Origin: an uncultured Flavobacteriales bacterium
GTDB taxonomy: Bacteria; Bacteroidota; Bacteroidia; Flavobacteriales; UBA7430
Length of the DNA: 8,721 nt
Assembly: GCA_913041775.1 (NCBI GenBank)
Contig: CAJWJW010000052.1
Location: 1 to 8,721, forward strand
Direction of reading: 5' to 3'
Program-made: the position numbers and the translations under genes
Shown here: positions 1-6,639 of the stretch, one piece after another
Position numbering within the stretch: position 1 is the stretch's first letter
How the letters are laid out: every line of letters begins with the position of its first letter
The notes under the pieces: generated by a model
What the model was told of the DNA's origin: nothing
The model's database searches: none
What the model saw: only the letters and a program-made list of their open reading frames with translations

Positions 1-2
1 GA

Positions 3-20
3 TTTGTTTAGACAAACAAA
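3..20. repeat. Short inverted repeat just upstream of tdk
   Basis: TTTGTTT (3-9) and AAACAAA (14-20) are perfect reverse complements around the 4-nt spacer AGAC, ending 5 nt before the tdk start codon. It could fold in the mRNA leader, act as an operator, or be a chance product of AT-rich sequence. The upstream region lies outside the window, so no promoter can be placed and its role is unknown. Confidence 0.35.
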
Positions 21-25
21 ATTGA

Positions 26-601
26 ATGTTTTTAGAAACTCCCGATAGTAATAAATGTAGTAAAGGCTGGATTGAAGTCATCTGTGGCTCAATGTTTTCC
101 GGTAAAACTGAAGAGCTAATTCGACGACTTAAACGAGCTCAGTTTGCAAAGCAAAAAATAGAAATTTTTAAACCAACGATTGATATTCGTTTCAACCAAG
201 ATAAGGTTGTCTCTCACGATGCCAACGAAGTAAGTTCTACACCAGTACCTAGCTCTGCTAATATTTTGCTGTTAGCGAACGATGTGGATGTTATTGGAAT
301 AGACGAAGCACAATTTTTTGACGATGAGCTGCCCAGCGTTTGTAAAGCTTTAGCCGATAGAGGTATTCGAGTTATTGTAGCCGGTTTAGATATGGACTAC
401 CAAGGAAACCCTTTTGGACCGATACCCAATCTTATGGCAACCGCAGAATTTGTTACTAAGGTACATGCCATATGTGTTGATTGTGGAGATTTAGCTATTC
501 ATTCCTACCGTAAAGCAAGTTCGAATAAATTAGTACATTTAGGCGATCAGGATGAGTACGAAGCTTTATGTCGCGCTTGTTTCTTAAAAAAGAATTCCTA
601 A
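26..601 (+). CDS. tdk: Thymidine kinase (type II, TK1 family)
   Basis: Phosphorylates thymidine to dTMP with ATP in the cytoplasm (pyrimidine salvage). The 191-residue length is normal for bacterial TK1-like enzymes. Visible motifs, in order: the P-loop GSMFSGKT at residues 21-28; the DEAQFF segment at 93-98, whose Glu94 is the expected catalytic base; the substrate-loop region GLDMDYQGNPFGP around 120-132; and two cysteine pairs, CVDC (150-153) and CRAC (182-185), which form the structural zinc site of this family. The start is fixed because an in-frame TGA (23-25) directly precedes the ATG. I see no Shine-Dalgarno sequence, which is usual in Bacteroidota. The stop TAA is followed by a second in-frame TAA and then at once by the next gene's ATG, so the two are probably cotranscribed. 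Nothing is broken or missing. Confidence 0.96.
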   Translation: MFLETPDSNKCSKGWIEVICGSMFSGKTEELIRRLKRAQFAKQKIEIFKPTIDIRFNQDKVVSHDANEVSSTPVPSSANILLLANDVDVIGIDEAQFFDDELPSVCKALADRGIRVIVAGLDMDYQGNPFGPIPNLMATAEFVTKVHAICVDCGDLAIHSYRKASSNKLVHLGDQDEYEALCRACFLKKNS

Positions 602-604
602 TAA

Positions 605-3052
605 ATGAAGAGCTTTTCTTATACATTACAACAGTTAGCTGGTTTTTGTAATGCCCAATTTAAAGGTGTTTCGGGAGATCTCTTGATCCACCAACTTTTA
701 ATTGACAGTAGGAAAGCACGAAGTTTACAATATCAATTATTTATCGCTATTAAAGGTCTACGGAACGATGGACATCTTTTTATTGATGAACTCTATACAA
801 AGGGGTTTACTAATTTTTTAATCAGTGATAATGATTTTGAAATTTCTAAATATCCAAAAGCCAATTTTCTTGTGGTTGAGGATTGCCTTCTAGCGTTTCA
901 GCAAATAGCCAAAAGTCATCGCCTGCAGTTTACCATTCCTGTGATTGCTATAACAGGAAGTAACGGAAAAACCATTGTAAAAGAATGGTTGAGTTCCGCG
1001 CTTCAGTCTAAATATACGGTGTGTAAAAGTCCAAAAAGTTACAATTCTCAGGTAGGAGTTCCACTTTCTGTCTTAGGTTTAAACAATGATGCAGAATTTG
1101 GTGTTTTTGAAGCGGGTATTTCTCAAATTAATGAGATGCAAAACCTTCAGAGTATCATTCAACCTAGCCTAGGAGTTATTACCAATATTGGGCAAGCACA
1201 TTCCGAAAATTTTAAATCATTAAAAGAAAAGGTGCAAGAGAAATTAAAGCTCTTTTCTAATACGCAACAAGTTGTTTATTGTAAAGATCATAGCACTGTA
1301 CATTCTGTACTCACAGAAGAATTTAACGGTCAGATCTATTCTTGGTCTAAGAAGTATTCCGATGCATTCATCTTCCTCAAAGAGGTTTCTGTAAAGCAAG
1401 CAGAGTCTGTACTTACTCTAGTCTGTGCAGACCAAGAGAAACAATATACTATTCCTTTTATAGATGAGGCTTCGCTAGAAAACTGCCTGCACATCATTTG
1501 TGCTTTATCGGTTTTAGGTTTTACGCAAAAAGAAGTACAAGACAATTTAAGCAAACTTGAGCCTCTGGCTATGCGCTTAGAACTTATAGAAGCTAAGGGC
1601 AATAGTTTGTTAATAAACGATGCTTATAGCTCAGATTTAGACTCTCTTAAAATTGCACTTGACTTTCAGATTCAACAAAGTGGGAATGCAAAAAAAATTG
1701 CCATTTTATCTGATTTAGACGAAACAGGAATCGATAATGCTGAACTATTCCGACAGCTTATGACTTTGTTGGATACTTACGAAATAGAGCAAATTATAGG
1801 GATTGGAAAGAATTTTAAATCTTTCGAAGCTCTTTTCCCCAAAGCAACCTGTTTTGATACAGCAGATGATTTTATAGAGAACAGAGACCGGTTTGATTTT
1901 AAAGAAGCGGCTATATTACTAAAAGGGGCACGCAGGTTTCAGCTTGAGAAAATCGCGAGTCTACTTGAACAAAAAGTCCACGAAACGGTTTTAGAAGTAA
2001 ACCTAAACGCAATTTCAGAAAACTTTCATTTCTATAAAAGTCAGCTTCGAAAAGGCACCAAAGTGATGGTTATGGTAAAGGCTTTTTCTTATGGAAATGG
2101 TTCTTATGAAATAGCACATCATTTAGAATACCACCAAGCAGATTACTTAGCCGTAGCTTATGTAGACGAGGGTATTGCCTTACGAAAGAAAGGAATCCGC
2201 ACGCCAATTATGGTATTAAACCCTGATGGTTCGCAGTTTAAGCAGTTAATAGAACACGGTTTAGAACCAGAGATTTACAGCTTTAGACAGTTAACAGCCC
2301 TTTCTCAAGAGTTGAAAAAAGCGAACATTAAAGATTTTCCAATTCACTTAAAGGTAGATACTGGAATGCGCCGATTGGGTTTTGAAAGCAACGAAATTCA
2401 AGAGGTGCTTACTTGGCTTTCAAACCAAAAAGAAATTTATTTTGCTTCTGTTTTTAGTCATTTAGCAAGTACCAACGACCCAGATTTTACGACAATTCAA
2501 ATAGTGTCATTTACTGCAATTTGTGATGAAGTATCAAGTGTAATAACAAGACCATTTTTGAAACATATCCTTAATTCTTCTGGTATTCTCAATTTTCCGG
2601 AAGCTCAATTTAATATGGTTCGTTTAGGAATTGGTTTGTACGGAATTGGAGCTGGAAATCTACTTAATTGTAGCTCTTTAAAATCTGTTATTTCTCAAAT
2701 TAAAGAAGTCCCTGCTGGACAAAGTATTGGTTACGATCGCTCCTATTATGCAGAAGAAAAACTACGTATTGCTATAATTCCAATTGGCTATGCCGATGGT
2801 TTAAGTAGAGGTTTAAGTAATGGAGTAGGACAAGTTTACATAAACGGCTACAGCGCTGATATTATTGGGAATGTGTGCATGGATATGTGTATGGTAGACG
2901 TTAGTTCGATTTCTGCTCAAGAAGGTGACGAGGTTGTTGTGTGGGATTCTCAAGAACACATTTATAAAATTGCAGACAGTTTAAATACTATTTCCTACGA
3001 AGTACTTACCAATGTTTCTCAAAGAGTAAAAAGAGTATTTGTTCAGGAGTAA
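605..3052 (+). CDS. murF-alr: Bifunctional UDP-MurNAc-tripeptide:D-Ala-D-Ala ligase / alanine racemase (MurF-Alr fusion)
   Basis: An 815-residue fusion of two peptidoglycan-precursor enzymes. Residues about 1-455 are a Mur ligase (MurF), which uses ATP to join D-Ala-D-Ala to UDP-MurNAc-tripeptide. It shows an N-terminal IDSRKA segment (33-38), the ATP-binding GSNGKT (118-123), SYNSQVGVPLS (145-155), and ITNIGQAH (192-199). It also has an EKLKLF segment whose Lys213 is the likely carbamylated lysine. Residues about 460-815 are a PLP-dependent alanine racemase making D-Ala from L-Ala. Lys492 in MVKAFSYG is the expected PLP lysine and Tyr710 in SIGYDRSY the expected second catalytic base. PIGYADG (726-732), GNVCMDMCMVDVS (755-767) and the SYEVLTNVSQRVKRV tail also fit. 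The fusion is typical of Bacteroidota. The MurF nucleotide motif reads NDAYSSDLDSL (338-348) where stand-alone MurF has YNANP. It starts 3 nt after tdk. Confidence 0.96.
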   Translation: MKSFSYTLQQLAGFCNAQFKGVSGDLLIHQLLIDSRKARSLQYQLFIAIKGLRNDGHLFIDELYTKGFTNFLISDNDFEISKYPKANFLVVEDCLLAFQQIAKSHRLQFTIPVIAITGSNGKTIVKEWLSSALQSKYTVCKSPKSYNSQVGVPLSVLGLNNDAEFGVFEAGISQINEMQNLQSIIQPSLGVITNIGQAHSENFKSLKEKVQEKLKLFSNTQQVVYCKDHSTVHSVLTEEFNGQIYSWSKKYSDAFIFLKEVSVKQAESVLTLVCADQEKQYTIPFIDEASLENCLHIICALSVLGFTQKEVQDNLSKLEPLAMRLELIEAKGNSLLINDAYSSDLDSLKIALDFQIQQSGNAKKIAILSDLDETGIDNAELFRQLMTLLDTYEIEQIIGIGKNFKSFEALFPKATCFDTADDFIENRDRFDFKEAAILLKGARRFQLEKIASLLEQKVHETVLEVNLNAISENFHFYKSQLRKGTKVMVMVKAFSYGNGSYEIAHHLEYHQADYLAVAYVDEGIALRKKGIRTPIMVLNPDGSQFKQLIEHGLEPEIYSFRQLTALSQELKKANIKDFPIHLKVDTGMRRLGFESNEIQEVLTWLSNQKEIYFASVFSHLASTNDPDFTTIQIVSFTAICDEVSSVITRPFLKHILNSSGILNFPEAQFNMVRLGIGLYGIGAGNLLNCSSLKSVISQIKEVPAGQSIGYDRSYYAEEKLRIAIIPIGYADGLSRGLSNGVGQVYINGYSADIIGNVCMDMCMVDVSSISAQEGDEVVVWDSQEHIYKIADSLNTISYEVLTNVSQRVKRVFVQE

Positions 3053-3061
3053 GTGCTTTGT

Positions 3062-3086
3062 GTAAAAAGTGTGTTTTACTTTTTAT
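3062..3086. terminator. Possible bidirectional terminator between convergent genes
   Basis: The 35-nt gap between the convergent stop codons at 3052 and 3088 holds an inverted repeat: TAAAAAGT (3063-3070) pairs with ACTTTTTA (3078-3085) around a 7-nt loop, and G3062 can add a wobble pair with T3086. The arms are an A-run and a T-run, so the hairpin could work in both directions. The stem has only one G-C pair, so it would be weak. An overlapping alternative fold (GTAAAA 3062-3067 with TTTTAC 3074-3079) is also possible. Confidence 0.5.
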
Positions 3087-3087
3087 T

Positions 3088-4329
3088 TCAATATACATCT
3101 TCCTTTAAGCTCGAAAGTAGTGGGTACATAAAAGCAAACATTAGTACTCCTGCCTGTCGCTCAAACATGCTTTCTGTAAGAAATCCGATAAAGGTTAACC
3201 CCAGAAAGATTAAAAATATGGGATGTTGGTTTTTTAAATAAAACGGTCGAATTATGAGGAAAAGTAATAGCAGGAATCCTAAAATACCGACTTCAGCCCA
3301 GGTTTGTAAGAATTGATTGTGGAAGTTTAAGCTTTTATTGTTTAGCGGTATATTTTTTTCGCCATTCCAAAAGAGAGCATCACAATTTTTAAGCGACTTT
3401 CCAAGTTCGTATTTTGCATCTCCAACACCATAGCCAAAAATTGGTTTTTCAGCAATTATCTCCATCGAATATTTCCAAATATACGCGCGTGGATTTGTTT
3501 GTCTATGGTCTGTAGTGTCTATCAAATTATTCAATTCTACAAATGTATCTGTAATCCGATTCCTAGTATTAGGGATTGCGAAAATAACTCCTACAAGTAT
3601 TGCTAAGGCTCCAACTGCTTTTAATATGCTAAGTTTTGATAAGCCTTTTTTACTTATCCATACAATGGTGCTGATGCTCGAAATTAATAAAAAGGCAAAT
3701 AAATAGGCTCTACTAGATAGTAGTATTAAGGAGATCAAAAGGATTGAGAATCCCAGGCTCCATAGAATTCTATTCTTTTTAAGGATTAGAATTTCTCGCA
3801 AGCAAATAAATAGTGAAAATGCGTAGTACCAGGATGCATAATGAGGTTTTCCTAATAACAAATGTGGTAGATTTTTATAGAAAAATGCCTGTGTATTTTT
3901 ATCTATTGTGTACTCTAAAAATGAGTGATATAGATCGTAACTTGCCATTGCTACCATGCAAATTGCAAAGACTCTTAGTAGTAGAAGTTTTTTATGCTGG
4001 GAAAAAAGGATAGTACTCAGCATAAATAAAGGTAGTAGGAGTAAGGTAACCTTTAGTTCTAGATCTTTGTACGCTATACTTGTATTATTTGAGTAAAGGA
4101 GGCTTCCTAAATGGATTAAATAAAAGGCTATAAAAACTAATGCAAAGTGGTTTTTACTAAGTTCTTTAAGCTTTAGTTTGTATTTAAATGTACCCAACCA
4201 AATTAAGCCTAGAACAATAATTCCACCGGTAAGTGGAACCTTGTGAAAGTCTTGATATGTTAATCCAATTACAATGCTTAGACATGCAATAAAATAATAA
4301 AATGAAGAATGTTTAAGCTTATCTAGCAT
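3088..4329 (-). CDS. O-antigen ligase family protein (WaaL/Wzy-like membrane protein)
   Basis: A polytopic inner-membrane protein of the O-antigen ligase / polymerase superfamily. Family members transfer or polymerise lipid-linked glycans on the periplasmic face; the actual substrate cannot be read here. Numbered from the start chosen (413 residues), about ten hydrophobic segments are seen. Typical C-terminal landmarks are LSSRAYLF with Arg207, PRAYIWKYSMEII with Arg281, KPIFGYGVGD (295-304), and NFHNQFLQTWAEVGILGF with His337 in the large loop. LTESMFERQAG (384-394) follows. Arginines and a histidine like these are functionally important in WaaL. An upstream ATG at 4392 would add 21 residues but overlap the protease gene by 74 nt; the ATG at 4329 overlaps it by 11 nt and begins just before the first membrane segment, so I prefer it. 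It is probably translationally coupled to the upstream protease gene. Confidence 0.85.
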   Translation of the reverse strand: MLDKLKHSSFYYFIACLSIVIGLTYQDFHKVPLTGGIIVLGLIWLGTFKYKLKLKELSKNHFALVFIAFYLIHLGSLLYSNNTSIAYKDLELKVTLLLLPLFMLSTILFSQHKKLLLLRVFAICMVAMASYDLYHSFLEYTIDKNTQAFFYKNLPHLLLGKPHYASWYYAFSLFICLREILILKKNRILWSLGFSILLISLILLSSRAYLFAFLLISSISTIVWISKKGLSKLSILKAVGALAILVGVIFAIPNTRNRITDTFVELNNLIDTTDHRQTNPRAYIWKYSMEIIAEKPIFGYGVGDAKYELGKSLKNCDALFWNGEKNIPLNNKSLNFHNQFLQTWAEVGILGFLLLLFLIIRPFYLKNQHPIFLIFLGLTFIGFLTESMFERQAGVLMFAFMYPLLSSLKEDVY

Positions 4330-5968
4330 CTTGTTTACCTGAAAGAATCTCTTTATATTTCTTAGAATCGTTAAGTACGTTAATAGCTTCATCTAAAACA
4401 GAATCCTCTTTTAGTGCAGCTTTTACACGACCTTCTTGGTAGTAGTAACGAGACATTAACTCACTTAGTATTAATTCTGAAACTTGCGATTGGTATTTGT
4501 GAATATCGTCTTCTTTATAAGAAATCAATTTCTTTTTTAAGGCTTCTAAATCTTTTTTGAAATCTGAATAGCTGTCTTCGTCAGCCTGTTCAATAAGCTC
4601 AGTTAAGTCTTTTTCGGTATGCGTTTCATAATCGTAGTCCTTGTCGGAAACAAATGTTACAAACTCCTCATATAAGGTATCTGTAATTTTAAACTCTCCA
4701 GGCTGAGCAATAGAATCATGAGCTATAACAAATTGTGTAGCAAAGTCAAAAATCAACTGCTTAGATAGAATACTACCTACAATTTCTGCGTACATATCCT
4801 GTTCTACTGTAATGTCGGGATCTACTCCGCCACCATCGTAAACGGTACGTCCATTTCTAGTTTTAAAAGCTGTTTTTAATGAGTCGGCTACTTTACCTAC
4901 ACTACCATCGTCGTTTCTGTTTCCGTAATCTAAGGCTTGAATACATCTTCCACTTGGAGTGTAGTATTTAGCCACAGTAACTTTTAATTGAGAGTTGTAG
5001 CTTAGTTTTCTAGTCTGTTGAACTAGTCCTTTTCCAAAACTCTTTTTACCAATTACTAAACCTCGGTCTAGATCTTGAATGGTTCCTGATACAATTTCTG
5101 AAGCAGAAGCAGAACTCTGATTGATGAGTACTACTAGTGGAATTTCTAAGTCTAAAGGAGTTTTATGTGTCTTGTAAGATTTCTCCCACTCCTTGATTTT
5201 ACCTTTTGTAGAAACCACCTCTTGTCCTTTTTCTATAAATAGATTGCAAAGGTCTACCGATTCGTTTAGTAGCCCCCCAGGGTTCCCTCTAAGGTCTAAT
5301 ATTAAGCCTTTTACTTCATTTTCATCTTTCAGTTTGGTAATCGCATCTTTTACTTCATTTGCGCAGTTACGAGTAAAACTTCTTAATCTTAAGTAAGCGA
5401 TTCCCTCTGATACCATTCCCATATATGGGATAGATTTCACTTTTACTTCTTCTCTAGTGAATACTTTTTTGAATAGTTTTTCTGTCCCAGGACGTTCAAT
5501 TAAAAGCTCTACTTCTACACCGGGCTGTCCTTTTAAAACTGAACTTACATCTTGTGTAGTTTTCCCTTTTACAGATTTCCCATCAATTTCAAGTAGTTTG
5601 TCACCAGCAATAAGTCCTGCATTGTCTGCAGGGAACCCTTTATAAGGCTCTGCAATTACAACGTAATCCCCTTTTTTACGAATCATGGCACCAATACCAC
5701 CATATTGACCGGTAGTCTGAAATCTAAAATCTTCTATGTCTGATTCAGGAATGTAAGTAGTGTATGGATCTAAATCTTTTAACATTGCGTCAATAGCTTT
5801 CTCTATCATATCACCAGGCTTTGTTTCATCTACATAGTAGATGTTTACTTCCCTAAACAGGGTAGTGAAAATATCGAGGTTCTTACTTACCTCAAAGTAG
5901 CCCGAAACAAAAGCGAAGGACGAAATTGATGTAACAGTAATGAGAGACCAAAAAGCTAATTTTTTCAT
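4319..5968 (-). CDS. ctpA: S41 family carboxy-terminal processing peptidase (CtpA/Prc-like)
   Basis: A 549-residue envelope serine protease that trims or degrades proteins from their C termini. The N terminus has a two-lysine start and a hydrophobic stretch (about 5-23), a signal peptide or membrane anchor, so the enzyme should act in the periplasm. A PDZ domain lies at about 85-160 (GQYGGIGAMI; FPADNAGLIAGDKLLEIDG). The S41 catalytic domain (about 185-385) contains LILDLRGNPGG (222-232), NQSSASASEI with expected nucleophile Ser288, and KSFGKGLVQQ with expected general base Lys313. The 25-residue spacing between the two matches Prc-type Ser-Lys dyads. A charged, largely helical tail of about 160 residues follows, as in many Bacteroidota members. 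The ATG lies 12 nt after the yidD stop, with no clear Shine-Dalgarno sequence. The gene end overlaps the O-antigen ligase gene. The target substrate is not indicated. Confidence 0.94.
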   Translation of the reverse strand: MKKLAFWSLITVTSISSFAFVSGYFEVSKNLDIFTTLFREVNIYYVDETKPGDMIEKAIDAMLKDLDPYTTYIPESDIEDFRFQTTGQYGGIGAMIRKKGDYVVIAEPYKGFPADNAGLIAGDKLLEIDGKSVKGKTTQDVSSVLKGQPGVEVELLIERPGTEKLFKKVFTREEVKVKSIPYMGMVSEGIAYLRLRSFTRNCANEVKDAITKLKDENEVKGLILDLRGNPGGLLNESVDLCNLFIEKGQEVVSTKGKIKEWEKSYKTHKTPLDLEIPLVVLINQSSASASEIVSGTIQDLDRGLVIGKKSFGKGLVQQTRKLSYNSQLKVTVAKYYTPSGRCIQALDYGNRNDDGSVGKVADSLKTAFKTRNGRTVYDGGGVDPDITVEQDMYAEIVGSILSKQLIFDFATQFVIAHDSIAQPGEFKITDTLYEEFVTFVSDKDYDYETHTEKDLTELIEQADEDSYSDFKKDLEALKKKLISYKEDDIHKYQSQVSELILSELMSRYYYQEGRVKAALKEDSVLDEAINVLNDSKKYKEILSGKQDAR

Positions 5969-5980
5969 CGTAATAAGTTT

Positions 5981-6205
5981 TTATGGAACTGGGTCGTATC
6001 CGTCGCCTCCCCATGGGTGACAACTTCCAATTCTTTTTAATGCTAAAAGGCCTCCTTTGCGGAGTCCATGTTTTTTTAATGCTGTAATAGAGTAGGTAGA
6101 ACAAGTAGGCGTATATCTACACGATGCAGGTGTCCACGGAGAAATTATTTTCTGATAGAATCGTATCAGAAAGATAAAAGCAGAATTAATTAGTGGACTT
6201 AACAT
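5981..6205 (-). CDS. yidD: Membrane protein insertion efficiency factor YidD
   Basis: A small (74-residue) YidD/UPF0161 protein thought to help YidC-dependent insertion of inner-membrane proteins; the mechanism is not settled. It has a short amphipathic or hydrophobic N terminus (about 4-22, ending IRFYQKIISPW) and then the family signature: CRYTPTCSTYS (29-39), ALKKHG (42-47), CHPWGG (62-67) and the C-terminal GYDPVP (69-74). The conserved cysteines are at 29, 35 and 62. A longer reading from a TTG at 6223 would add six residues (MIVLLP); the ATG at 6205 is preferred because it places the known family N terminus at the start. It overlaps the end of rnpA by 20 nt, a classic rnpA-yidD pairing, and is probably translationally coupled. 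Confidence 0.93.
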   Translation of the reverse strand: MLSPLINSAFIFLIRFYQKIISPWTPASCRYTPTCSTYSITALKKHGLRKGGLLALKRIGSCHPWGGDGYDPVP

Positions 6206-6566
6206 CGGCAATAAAACGATCAAATACTTGTTTTAGTTTAGGCTCCATTTCGGTGCTTTTCAGTTTTTCTTTAGAGGTGTAAATTATTAAAGCAGCATAA
6301 TTAGCATCTAATTTAGAATACCATTCTGTTTTATTTAATCTATAAATCTCTCTTATTTTCCGTTTCATCGCATTTCGATCCACCGCTAGAGGGAAACGTT
6401 TTTTTGAAACTGAAAAAGCTATTTTTAAGGGACGTTTCTGCAAGGTATCTACCTTATTCCATATTAAAACGAAAGGGAATTTTTTTGCAGAATCACCATC
6501 GGCAATTAGGTCGCCAAAAGCAATCTTACTTTTTAATATTTCCGTTTTTTGAAAGGTTTGATACAT
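6186..6566 (-). CDS. rnpA: Ribonuclease P protein component
   Basis: The protein subunit of RNase P, which with the catalytic RNA (not in this window) removes the 5' leader from pre-tRNAs. The 126-residue length fits the family. The N-terminal part (KTEILKSKIAFGDLIADG) matches the usual LKSKK-x-x-LF-type start. The signature lies at 51-76: FSVSKKRFPLAVDRN followed by AMKRKIREIYR, giving the RNA-contacting basic helix with Arg64, Asn65, Lys68, Arg69 and Arg72. The C-terminal half has the expected beta-strand AALIIYTSKE (91-100). The gene is not beside rpmH/dnaA as in many other phyla; in Bacteroidota it often sits between hemD and yidD, as here. It follows a strong terminator, so it probably has its own promoter and heads the rnpA-yidD-ctpA-ligase cluster. 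Confidence 0.95.
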   Translation of the reverse strand: MYQTFQKTEILKSKIAFGDLIADGDSAKKFPFVLIWNKVDTLQKRPLKIAFSVSKKRFPLAVDRNAMKRKIREIYRLNKTEWYSKLDANYAALIIYTSKEKLKSTEMEPKLKQVFDRFIADVKSTN

Positions 6567-6593
6567 TGCTCTGTAAATGTAAAAAAAATCACT

Positions 6594-6620
6594 AAAAAAG
6601 GGCGATTTTCATCCCCCTTT
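6594..6620 (-). terminator. Rho-independent terminator of the DUF4271-hemD unit
   Basis: Read on the minus strand, AAAGGG-G-GAT is followed by a GAAA tetraloop and then ATC-G-CCCTTT, continuing into a run of six T in total. This gives nine base pairs with one central G-G mismatch, a stable GNRA-type loop and a U-tract, about 20 nt after the hemD stop codon. It lies in the 73-nt gap between hemD and rnpA and should separate the two transcription units. Confidence 0.8.
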
Positions 6621-6639
6621 AAAGTTAAATAATCTTAAT

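Noticed and set aside
3053..3241. Plus-strand open frame directly after the MurF-Alr stop
   Set aside because: It is antisense to the C-terminal part of the O-antigen ligase gene, with low-complexity translation and no family resemblance.
4330..4392. Upstream ATG (4392) as start of the O-antigen ligase gene
   Set aside because: It would overlap the protease gene by 74 nt and add a basic segment before the first membrane helix; the ATG at 4329 gives a short coupling-type overlap.
5417..5430. Perfect 14-bp palindrome TCCCATATATGGGA
   Set aside because: It falls within the ctpA coding sequence and encodes the conserved-looking residues IPYMGM in an uninterrupted domain; there is no second copy that would suggest a regulator site.
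5892..6104. 70-residue minus-strand open frame spanning the yidD/ctpA junction
   Set aside because: It lies in another frame of two certain genes and has no recognisable protein features.
6206..6223. TTG at 6223 as the yidD start
   Set aside because: It adds six residues not expected in the family, and a good ATG lies six codons downstream.
6574..6581. TACATTTA on the minus strand as a -7 box for rnpA
   Set aside because: It is one mismatch from TAnnTTTG and lies 7 nt before the start codon with no -33 element; too weak in AT-rich sequence to list as a promoter.
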